Positions 1 through 8,067 of a stretch of DNA of 40,839 bases are shown in pieces. Both the position numbers and the translations under genes were made by a program. The notes beneath the pieces were generated by a model, which was not told the origin of the DNA, made no database searches, and was given only the letters and a program-made list of their open reading frames with translations. This DNA comes from Caulochytrium protostelioides (lineage: Eukaryota > Chytridiomycota > Caulochytriomycetes > Caulochytriales > Caulochytriaceae). Position 1 is the stretch's first letter; the number at the start of each line of letters is the position of its first letter. The stretch is from contig ML014274.1 of assembly GCA_003615045.1 (NCBI GenBank), positions 1 through 40,839 on the forward strand. The letters are read 5' to 3'.

Positions 1-98
1 CGCTGGCGTCCCCGGCACGTCCACATGCCTGCACGTGTTCGTCCTGATCGCGGCGCCGCGTCCGCTGCGCCGCGGCGCGGGGAAGGGGTCCGGCTGGC

Positions 99-856
99 TT
101 AGTGGCGCTTCGACGCCGGCGTCGCTGGGGCGCTCTTCCCCGACGCACCCGGGTTGTGGCGCCAGATCCAGGTGGTCAGGCACGCGGCATACGCGGTCCA
201 CCCGACATAGGGCAGGATGAGCCCGCCGGCGCCCGCGTGGACCGGCGCAAAGACGGCGGCGAGCGCGGCGGTCGTGCCGAAGAGGACCCACGCCAGCAGG
301 GTCGCGGCGCCGAGCTGCCGCGCGCCAAAGAAGACCGGCATCCACGCCAGGTTGCACACGAGGTTCGCCGCATAGACGCGCAGCGCCGCCGTGGCGGCCG
401 GCGCGAGCGCGGGGTGGAGCTGGCCCTCGCGCCACACGAGGTACGACGCGTAGCCCATCATCCCGTACAGGGTCGTCCACACCGGGCCGAACAGGAACGG
501 CGGCGGCTTCCAGGACGGCTGCTTGATCCCGCGGTACCACGCCGAGTTCTTGCTATCATAGGTGGCATAGCCTGCCGGAGGAAACGATCCCATCCGATCC
601 AGTGGCAGGACGATCGACCCCCGGGGTCAGGGGGCCACGAGGTGATCCGGTTTCATTCGATCAGGAAGCGGCATTCGTGTGAATCCATCTGCATCCATCT
701 CTCTCGCTACAGTCGCCATGCCGACCATGACGACGACGATCGAAGACGATCGCTAATCTACCAGACATCGGCAAGCTTACCGGAAAGCGTGCCGCCGACC
801 GTCGGCAAAGCGAGGGCCACGATCAACGGCCGGTTGATCAGATGGAGGACCGACAT
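99..856 (-). CDS. TspO/MBR family membrane protein, two exons (complement 781..856 and 99..571)
   Basis: This is a tryptophan-rich sensory protein/peripheral benzodiazepine receptor homologue, a family of five-helix membrane proteins that bind tetrapyrroles and sterols, usually in the mitochondrial outer membrane or ER. Exon 2 carries the family signature WYRGIKQPSWKPPP followed by FGPVWTTLYGMMGYASYLVW and three more hydrophobic helices. Read alone from its own ATG (position 593), exon 2 lacks helix 1. Helix 1 is found in a 76-base upstream exon that starts at a textbook GCCACCATG and reads MSVLHLINRPLIVALALP, then TVGGTLS. Splicing at GTAAGC (intron starts 780) and GGCAG (intron ends 572) joins the frames through a Gly codon and gives 182 residues, the normal family length. 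The splice is inferred from sequence only. The gene diverges from the nicotinamidase gene. Confidence 0.9.
572..780 (-). other. Intron of the TspO gene
   Basis: A 209-base GT..AG intron, phase 1. The donor is GTAAGC and the acceptor GGCAG. It is supported because removing it restores the missing first transmembrane helix of the TspO fold and the normal protein length. Confidence 0.85.
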
Positions 857-1516
857 GGTGGCGGGTCGGTTCACGACAATGAATAGGAGATCAACGAATC
901 AGGAAAACAGACCGCGGAGGGGAAGAACGCATGGGCGTGGCTGATGGTGGCGCTACGCATGGGTAGGCTGGGTGGTGTTGAAGGAAACGAAAACAGAACG
1001 ATCGATCGCTCCAAGCCTGAACCCGTCGAGTCGACCGCGACGAGCCACGCGCGTCGACGGGGCTGGACGCGAAGGCGGCCCGGCGACCGGCAGGACCCGT
1101 TTGTCCTTTTTATATATGGGGGGCGGAAGGCGGAAAAGACCCAATGACAAAACAGGCCAGGCAGGGGCGATCGAAGGAGCCTTGTCGGACATCGGACGTC
1201 GGACGGAGCCGCCCGCATGGCAGTGCCGATGCGGTCATCAAAAAAAAGGGCGGCGGGCGGCTCACCGACGGTGGCTGACGTGGCCAGGTCCGCCTTCATG
1301 TCTCGGGGGGGGGCGATCGACCGATGCCTGCCAGAACGGTCGATCGTCCTGGCTCCGCGAGCATCGGGCATACCGGTGGCTGCGACGTCTTGCGTGCGTC
1401 CGGCACGATCGACCGCCCTGCGTTGAGGAAGGACCGATTCTCTCCGCCGCCGCCATCCCGCTTGCCGCTCCCGCTCGGGTGGGTTTCCGCTGCACGCCGC
1501 GAAGCGCTTGCCCACC
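857..1516. promoter_or_regulatory. Divergent promoter region between TspO and nicotinamidase genes, rich in CGATCG
   Basis: This 660-base stretch has no supported gene. Together with the TspO intron and the bases just below it, it holds nine exact CGATCG hexamers between 611 and 1411 (starting at 611, 737, 747, 999, 1003, 1168, 1314, 1341 and 1406). Four of them extend to CGATCGACC followed by G or C on one strand or the other (611, 1314, 1341 on the minus strand, 1406). An AT-rich TTTTATATATGG lies near 1107. Which of these direct transcription is unknown. The overlapping open frames here show no protein family. Confidence 0.45.
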
Positions 1517-2163
1517 ATGGCCGCCCCCATCGCGCTCACGCGTGACGACGCGCTGGTCGTCGTCGACCTGCAGAACGACTTTCTGCCGGGCGGCGCGCTC
1601 GCGGTCGGCGGCGGCGACGCCGTCGTCGCGCCGATCGCGCAGCTCGCGCAGCGCTTCCACGCAGCGGGTCTGCCCGTCTACGCCAGCCGCGACTGGCACC
1701 CGCCGGACCACTGCAGCTTCGCGCCGCAGGGCGGCCCGTGGCCGCCGCACTGCCGCCAGCACACCGACGGCGCCGCGGCGCCCGCGGCCTTTGCGGCCGT
1801 CGTCGCCGCCGCCGTCGTCGCCGCCACCGTCGACAAGGGCGCCTGCCGCGACCGCGAGGCATACTCGGCCTTCGAGGGCACCGACCTCGCGGCGCGGCTC
1901 GACGCGGCGGGCGTCCGCCGCGTGGTGGTCGTCGGCCTCGCCACCGACTTCTGCGTCCTCGCCACGGCGCGCGACGCGCGCCGCCACGGCTACGGCGTCG
2001 TCGTCCTGCGCGACCTGGTCCGCGCCGTCGACCCCGCCGCCGGCGCCGCCGCCGCGTTCGAGGCGATGGCCCGCGCCGGCGCCGTCCTCGCCGCCACCGA
2101 CGCGCTCGTCTGGGACCGCGTGGACCGCCCCGTTGCGGCGCGGGACGCGACGCGTGGATCCCG

Positions 2164-2195
<32 letters not shown>

Positions 2196-2209
2196 GCAGC
2201 GCCGCCTAG
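1517..2209 (+). CDS. PNC1: Nicotinamidase (isochorismatase-fold cysteine hydrolase)
   Basis: The enzyme hydrolyses nicotinamide to nicotinic acid and ammonia in the fungal NAD salvage pathway, relieving nicotinamide inhibition of sirtuins. The 230-residue protein shows the full family set: catalytic Asp17 in VVDLQNDFLPGG, Lys107 in VDKGAC and nucleophile Cys146 in ATDFCV. Metal ligands are Asp59 and His61 in SRDWHPPDH and His78 in WPPHC. I start at the ATG in CCCACCATGG; the frame runs slightly further up only through a TTG. Length matches yeast Pnc1 (about 216) apart from a short C-terminal tail with a run of ten prolines. The gene is intronless and lies head to head with the TspO gene. Confidence 0.95.
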
Positions 2210-2632
2210 CCTCCTCGGCCGCCGTGGCCGCCGTGGCCGCCGTGGCCGCCGCCGCCGCCTCCTCGGCCGCCGCGGCGGGCGCCAGGCGGACCTTTCGTGT
2301 TCCGGCGTCCGCGGCGCCCCTTCGCGCAATGCTTCGCCACACGGCGCGGCGTTCCCCCCCCTTCGCGCCCGCGGCCGGTGCCGCCCCAGCGTCGTCGCTC
2401 GCTCCCGCCCTTCCCGGGCGGCTGCCACTACAAGGGCCGAGTGGCCACGCCCATGCACGTGGCGGCTCGTGACGCGGGGGTATGGATGCCTGGGGCGCCC
2501 TCGGACATAGACGGCTTCCGGGCGGTTCCTCCGGGCCATCCGACGACCGGCGCTCCGGAGGCCCCCCTGGGCCTCGCTCTCCGCCCTCGTCGACCGACGC
2601 GACGGCGCTCGCCTGTCGTTCCCCCCAGCCCG
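2210..2632 (+). other. Gap between nicotinamidase and lipoate ligase genes
   Basis: The first 60 bases carry a short tandem run of GCCGTGGCC-type 9-mers after the nicotinamidase stop. The lipoate-ligase frame stays open back to 2297 and includes an in-frame ATG at 2453, but the encoded stretch is Pro/Arg/Gly-rich and unlike any ligase. I see it as 5' untranslated sequence or an optional N-terminal extension. Confidence 0.4.
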
Positions 2633-3952
2633 ATGCGGCCTGTCGTCTCCCGGATGGGCCGGCTTATGGCGTCGTCTCGCGGCGGCGGTGTCCGGATCGC
2701 CGCCAGCGCTGGCGGTTTCCCCGGGTCGGCGCGGCTCACGGCGGCCCTACGGCAGACCGCGTCCCGGGCGGCGTCCACGGCGGCGTCCCCGACGGCGTCC
2801 CCGACGGCGTCCCCGGCGACGCCTCCTGCAGATTCCGCGCTGGACGTGCTGCACCGCCTCGAGCATGCCGCGGTAATCATCGCCGAGAGCCGCGACATTG
2901 GGCTGCACCTCGCCGTGGAGGACTGGCTGCTGCGGCGGCCACGACAGGCATCGACCCCCGCGCAGACGCTGTTCCTGTGGCGCAACGACGCGTGCGCCGT
3001 GATCGGGCGCAACCAGAACCCGTTCCGCGAGCTGCACCTCGACCGGCTGCGGCGCGACGGCGTCCCGTGGATCCGGCGGCTCAGCGGAGGCGGCGCCGTC
3101 TACCACGACCTCGGCAACACCAACTACACGCTCGTCGCGCCGCGCGCCGACTTTGACCGCGACGTCGCCGTCGGCCTCGTCGTCCGCGCGCTGCGCCACC
3201 GCCTCGACATCCCCGCCGCCGTCACGCCGCGCCACGACATCGCCGTCCACGGCCGCAAGATCAGCGGGTCCGCCTACAAGCTCGTGCGCGACCGCTCCTA
3301 CCACCACGGCACGATGCTCATCGACACGGATCTCGACCGGCTCACGCGCTACCTCTGCACCGCGCCCGACGCCCGCGCCGGCTGGACGACCAAGGGCACG
3401 CCCAGCGTCCCGAGCCAGGTGTCGCGCCTCCGCGACCACAGCCTCACCGTGTCGCATCTCGCCTACGTCGGCGCCGTCGCGGCCGAGTTCTGTGCCCGTT
3501 ACCGCCTGCCGCCGCCATTCCCCGCCACGGCGGGCGAGCCGCCCTCGCTCGAGCAGGCGGCGCCCCACGTGTTCGTCCTGCGCGACACGCATCGCGCCGC
3601 GCTGCCCGCCGCCGTTCACGACACGATGGCGACGCTCGCGTCCGCGGCGTGGCGGTTCGGCGAGTCGCCCGAGCTGTCCCGCCTCGTCACGCTCCCCGGC
3701 GCCCTCGACGACCCGGCCATGGCCGGCGCCACCGTCCGCGTGACCTCGCGCCGCGGGCAGTTCACCCACGTCGCGCTGGCCGAGCCCGCCCACCCCGCCG
3801 GGGCCGCGACGGCAGCCCTGACGGCGCGCTGCGCGGCGTGGCTGGCCGCGCTGCAGACGCATCCGCCCGAGCAGGTCGGCGAGGTCGCGACCGGCGACGA
3901 CCCGGCGCTCGCGGCCCTCTGCGCCGCCTTAGACCCCTACCGCCCCTCCTGA
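2633..3952 (+). CDS. AIM22: Lipoate-protein ligase A-like protein, probably mitochondrial
   Basis: Members of this family (bacterial LplA, yeast Aim22/Lip3) attach lipoate to the E2 and H subunits of 2-oxoacid dehydrogenases and the glycine cleavage system. Visible motifs are IGRNQNPF, RRLSGGGAVYHDLGNTNY (from about residue 147), KISGSAYK with the expected acyl-adenylate-contacting Lys209, and the following HHGTMLI. From the ATG at 2633 the protein has 439 residues and opens with MRPVVSRMGRLMASSRGG, rich in Arg and Ser and free of acidic residues, which fits a mitochondrial targeting peptide. An ATG at 2453 would add 60 residues. The presequence region includes a short tandem repeat encoding SPTASPTASPAT. 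The gene converges with the next gene. Confidence 0.9.
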   Translation: MRPVVSRMGRLMASSRGGGVRIAASAGGFPGSARLTAALRQTASRAASTAASPTASPTASPATPPADSALDVLHRLEHAAVIIAESRDIGLHLAVEDWLLRRPRQASTPAQTLFLWRNDACAVIGRNQNPFRELHLDRLRRDGVPWIRRLSGGGAVYHDLGNTNYTLVAPRADFDRDVAVGLVVRALRHRLDIPAAVTPRHDIAVHGRKISGSAYKLVRDRSYHHGTMLIDTDLDRLTRYLCTAPDARAGWTTKGTPSVPSQVSRLRDHSLTVSHLAYVGAVAAEFCARYRLPPPFPATAGEPPSLEQAAPHVFVLRDTHRAALPAAVHDTMATLASAAWRFGESPELSRLVTLPGALDDPAMAGATVRVTSRRGQFTHVALAEPAHPAGAATAALTARCAAWLAALQTHPPEQVGEVATGDDPALAALCAALDPYRPS

Positions 3953-4117
3953 GTGAGGGCCAATGATCGTCAATCGCGAATCTCGCGTGGCACGGAGCAC
4001 ATCGCGCGTGGGTCTTCTTAATTAATAGAGAGACGATCGGGGATCGTCGCAGGAAGCTTTGACCTGGGCGGCCTTTTTTTTTCTTCGTTCGAAGGAAGAG
4101 CCATGCATGTTCAACGC

Positions 4118-5713
4118 TCAGGCTGGATGGCAGTCGAGCGGCGCAAAGACGAGCGGCGGCGCGTCGGGATGCTGCGCGTGGTGCCGGAGGGCCCGGAGCC
4201 GTCGTGCCTGCAGGATGTAGGGGTACTGCCTCGCGTTGGCAGACCGCGACGCGAGCCGAGACCCTGACGCGGGAGCCGCGCGAGCGAGCGCATGGCTCCC
4301 GGGCGAGCCGGGGGAGGCGGGCGCGGGCGGCAGGCGTCGCCGCGGTCCGCGAGCCTCCCGCAGCGCCGCTCGATGCGACGCCGACGCCGACGCCGACGCC
4401 GCGTCGGGTCGGTCGGGCGCCGGGTCCGGCAAGACGGGCGCGATGCCTGTGCTCAGAAACTGATGCAGCGCGGCCTTGACCATCGGCGAGAGATGCGTCA
4501 GCACCACCGGGTTCTGCTTGAGGGCGGTCAGGAAATCGCGCGACTCGGCCGACACGAGCGACCGCACCTGCTTGGCATCGGCGTTCATCGCGGCGTCCGC
4601 GTCGTCGCCATCGAGGTCGGCGTCCTCGTCGTCCAGATCGTCGTCCAGATCGTCGTCGTCCCACGCTTCGTCCTCCTCGCCGCTCTCCTCGAGCACAAAC
4701 TCGCCGTCGTCGTCGTTGCTGTCGTACTCCAAGGTAGCGAGCGACGCCGCCGTCGGCGCCATCGCCTCGATCGCCATGGACACGAGACCCGCGTCGTCCA
4801 CGGCCGCCGCAGCCCTCGCGTCGCCCTCCGCAGGGTCAGCGTGGCTGAGGCGATGCGTCGCAGGGTCGGGCGCATCCTCCGTGGCGATGTCGTCGGGATC
4901 CAGATCGATCTCGAGCAGATCGTGGCCCATCCCGTCATACGCGTGCGGCGTGTACGCGCCGGGACTCCAGCGCTCGGCCATCGGGGACCCCGCGCTTGAC
5001 GCGAAGGCGCCCGCCAGCGCGCCGGACATCGCCTGCGCGGTGGCCGTCGGAAGCGGGGCGCGGTCTCCCCACCGGCCGCCCGCGGCCCTCCCGGCGACCG
5101 CCGCGGCCGGCGCCGGCGCCGGTGCCGGGGGCGGCATCCCCGCCGTTGACGTCGACGACACCGGCGGGAGGTACGTATACGCCGCGGAGGACGGGGACTC
5201 CATCCCGGACGTCGCCAAGAGCAGCGGCTGGTAGTCCGAGAAGAGCTCGCTCATGCCTGCGAGCTGGAACATGTCCTGCGGCAGGTCCGTCGCCGGCGAC
5301 AGCGGCGTGGCCGTCGACGCCGGAGGCGGCGCCCGTGGCGGCCGCGGCGGCCGCGGCGGCCGGCCCGTCGGCGCTTCGAGCGCCGCCGCCGGCGAGAACG
5401 CGAACGGCGCGTACGGCTCGTCGGAGTGCAGCACGGCGTCCCGCGTCAGCCCGCGCCGCGCCGCGTCAGCCCGCGGCGGCGCGAAGGCCTCGCGCGAGCG
5501 CGTTCCGGACGACGCCGGCGGGGCGGGCGGGAGCCCGGGGGCGGCCGCCGCATGGGCGGCCGCGAGGGCGGCGGCTTCGACGGCGGTCTCGCCATTGCCC
5601 GCGCCGTCGGTTCCGGCGCGAGCGCCAGCGCCAGCGCCAGCACCAGCGCCAGCGCCAGCGGTCGCGGACCGGACGAGGGACGCGTAGTCGAGGTAGTTGG
5701 TGAGGGCATCCAT
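4118..5713 (-). CDS. Unknown protein with acidic and low-complexity regions
   Basis: I do not recognise this 531-residue protein. It starts at a true ATG (MDALTNYLDYASLVRS), then has an alternating Ala-Gly run encoded by a 6-bp tandem repeat (about residues 20-33) and long Ala/Pro-rich linkers. About residues 325-370 are strongly acidic (DDDDLDDDLDDEDADLDGDD). The only stretch that looks folded follows at about residues 380-420: SLVSAESRDFLTALKQNP, then VVLTHLSPMVKAALHQFL, probably two or three amphipathic helices. The C-terminal end is Arg-rich. It could be a nuclear or chromatin-associated regulatory protein, but that rests only on composition. The clean long frame, real ATG and high GC third positions support a real gene. 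Confidence 0.7.
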   Translation of the reverse strand: MDALTNYLDYASLVRSATAGAGAGAGAGAGARAGTDGAGNGETAVEAAALAAAHAAAAPGLPPAPPASSGTRSREAFAPPRADAARRGLTRDAVLHSDEPYAPFAFSPAAALEAPTGRPPRPPRPPRAPPPASTATPLSPATDLPQDMFQLAGMSELFSDYQPLLLATSGMESPSSAAYTYLPPVSSTSTAGMPPPAPAPAPAAAVAGRAAGGRWGDRAPLPTATAQAMSGALAGAFASSAGSPMAERWSPGAYTPHAYDGMGHDLLEIDLDPDDIATEDAPDPATHRLSHADPAEGDARAAAAVDDAGLVSMAIEAMAPTAASLATLEYDSNDDDGEFVLEESGEEDEAWDDDDLDDDLDDEDADLDGDDADAAMNADAKQVRSLVSAESRDFLTALKQNPVVLTHLSPMVKAALHQFLSTGIAPVLPDPAPDRPDAASASASASHRAALREARGPRRRLPPAPASPGSPGSHALARAAPASGSRLASRSANARQYPYILQARRLRALRHHAQHPDAPPLVFAPLDCHPA

Positions 5714-6205
5714 CGGACGGCGAACGGCTCAGAAAGGACAAGAAAGGCACGGCGCACCCGTCGGCGCTCTGTCGGTCGATGCGGGGACGCCCGTGCCGCG
5801 GTATCGGGAATGCGCGTCGGCTGCTGGCGGTATGGCTGGGGCGGCGCCGATCAAGGCGAGATGGACGAGGTGGTCGCAGTCCACGCAGAAGGCGTGGTGC
5901 TTTGCCCGAGAGCGAAGGGGCTGGGGCGACGCGACGCTTGGAGCGGAGGGGTTGCCGTGCACCCTTGCGGGTCGAGGAAAGGCGATGGCCGGAGGCAGCG
6001 CGGCTGGTGCGACATGGCGCGCGCACGCCACAGCCAATTCAGAGTCCGACACTCGCGATCCGGCAGCATCCGCCACGACCATCCACGGTCGACGCCTCCG
6101 TCGGGCCTTCAGCGATGACCGGCGTTTTGGGTGATTCTTTGTTTAATTCGCCATCCCTGGTCAAGCGTTAGCGAAGAGCACGCAGCGAACAGCGGCTCTC
6201 CTCGA
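5714..6205. other. Intergenic, nothing recognised
   Basis: This 492-base gap lies upstream of the acidic protein gene and downstream of the coiled-coil gene, both on the minus strand. The open frames overlap each other on both strands and show no family features. It probably holds the promoter of the acidic protein gene. Confidence 0.5.
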
Positions 6206-7443
6206 TCACCGAGGCTTGGACCTGACGAGACGGGAGCGGGACGCGGCACCCGCATACAGCGAAAACGGCGGGGCCGCGACGTCACCCGACGACCGCGGCA
6301 TCACCGTCACCCGTTCAAGCGGCTGCGCGAGCTGGCTCATCATCTGCACCAGCAGCGCGTGGCTTGCGCGCGGACGCGGCCGCGACGCGGACAACGGCGG
6401 TGATGGCGCGAGAGCATGGCGGGCCGTCGTCGCCGTCGCCGTCGCGGAGGCCGGGGCTGAGAGGCGCTGGGGCCGGAGGCCGTCGCCCTCCGCCGAGGAC
6501 GAGAAAGGCCGGTGCGGCGGCCGCGAGGCCGAGGCCGACCGGGCCGCCTGCTGTTCCCAGCGCGCGAGCACGTGGTGTTCCTGCTGCAGCAGGACCAGCT
6601 TGCTCTGGAGCTGCTGCTTCTCGGCCTCCATGGCTTCGTTCTGGCGGACGACGAGGCGCAGCGCTTCCTGGGCGCGGGCGTTGTCGGCCCCGAGCTGCTG
6701 CTGGTACCGCGTGACGAACGTCGCGGCCTGCTCGCCCGCGTGCTGGTCGACCTGCATCCGTGCCTGCTCGAGCTGCACGTGGCCCGCGGTCTTGAGGTGC
6801 TCGAACTCGGCGGCGAGCGCGTTCATGTGGCGCACATGGGCCGACGCCTGGTGCTGGAATTGCTGCGCCACGCGCGCGAGCGCCGTCTCGTGCTTCGCTT
6901 TCTGCTGCTGCACCCCGCTCAGGGCCTGGGTCTGCGATTGATACTGCGCGATCGATGCATTGAGCTGCTCGAGCTCCTGCTTCAGCTGCGCCATCTCGGC
7001 GCTGTCACTGGCGCGGCGCAGCGCTTTGCGGCGCTTGAGGTCCTGCTGGTCCTGGATCCGCCGCTCCGCCATCTGACGCAGCGTCGTGTTGGTCGCGTCC
7101 GACTCGGTATGCAGGTAGGTCATGAACTGGGCCATGTCCTGCTCAACATCGTCGACGCTTTCGCGCACGCGCACGCTATCGCCCCGCAACCGCTCGCACT
7201 CGGTTTTGTAGTAGGTGAGCCGCTGATCGAGCAAACCAATCCTAAGTGATGGGGCATGTCGCAAAAGGTTGTTGCAAAACAAATGAGCTCGATGGGACAC
7301 AAATTATCATCAACAGTCGCTGCGCAGGCGCCACGTTACCGGCGGAGCAGGTCCGGTAGATCGATTTCGCGGACATCGACAGGGTCATAGACGATATCGT
7401 CGATGGCCCGCGGCTTGGCCGCCTCATGGGTGGCTCGGGGCAT
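6206..7443 (-). CDS. Coiled-coil protein, two exons (complement 7340..7443 and 6206..7241), possibly ciliary/basal body
   Basis: The spliced product is 379 residues. Exon 1 starts at an ATG at 7443 and encodes MPRATHEAAKPRAIDDI, then VYDPVDVREIDLPDLLR. Exon 2 continues with GLLDQRLTYYKTECERLR and a long heptad-bearing coiled coil to about residue 270 (MAQLKQELEQLNASIAQYQ, EAMEAEKQQLQSKLVLLQQ), then a Ser/Ala/Pro-rich tail. The intron (GTAACG donor, CACTTAG acceptor) closes the frame exactly at LLRRIGLL. The arrangement of a short N-terminal segment, YYKTE-type start and Gln/Glu-rich coiled coil recalls DUF4515/basal-body-orientation proteins such as BBOF1, but I cannot confirm this. If right, the organism would be a flagellated fungus. 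Generic structural coiled-coil proteins remain possible. Confidence 0.75.
7242..7339 (-). other. Intron of the coiled-coil gene
   Basis: A 98-base GT..AG intron, phase 2, with donor GTAACG and acceptor CACTTAG. Exon 2's frame would otherwise run upstream into unrelated residues that do not continue the coiled-coil design. No canonical branch-site motif is obvious. Confidence 0.7.
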
Positions 7444-8067
7444 CGCGCGCTGGAGCTGAAGGAAGTGGTGTAGGTCACTACGAAGACGAGGCGACAAGCG
7501 GCCAGGCGGTCGAGGCAGCGACCATCAAATCGGGCCAGGGTAGGATCGCAGGCAAAGAAGCTAACTGATGGATCGGTGACATGATCCATCGATAATGCCG
7601 AAGGTTCCTCGCCTGATCATCCGTGCAGTCGACCCCGCACCTTCAAGGCACGTGATGCCCATCACGCGTACGCAGGTTTCAGCATCCCTGCTTGACTATC
7701 CTAGCCCAATCACGCGCTGTGACGTCGCCGTGCCCATCCGCGCGTCAGACTGATCCAGGGTAGACCCGGTCGGTTCCGTGAGGCCGATCGCCCCCCCTTA
7801 CGCGCAGTGATGAGCGGAGTTTGAGACGGATCGGCATGGTCACCAAACAACTTGCCACCACCCCGCCGATCGGCCCCTTCTTCGACAACCCTATCCACCG
7901 AGCCGTCCCCCCGAAGCGACGCCACCCCAGCCCAGCCCAGTGTCGTCCGCACCAGATCGCCCCAACCAATCCGGAATCACCATACCCGCACCGATCAAGG
8001 ACCCCGTGATTCTCGCTTTACGGTGATCACCAACGTGATGCATGGAATGATGCGTTCATTACCTTAA
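7444..8067. other. Intergenic, nothing recognised
   Basis: This 624-base gap is less GC-rich than the coding regions. It lies between two minus-strand genes and should contain the promoter of the coiled-coil gene. I see no RNA gene or repeat. A TTAATTAATT stretch sits just past the stop of the kinesin-like gene near 8065. Confidence 0.5.

Noticed and set aside
972-2539. Very long open frames on both strands across the nicotinamidase gene (for example 972-2510 + and 1262-2539 -)
   Set aside because: They are Arg/Ala-rich shadows of the GC-rich nicotinamidase gene in other frames; only the 1517-2209 frame carries catalytic motifs.
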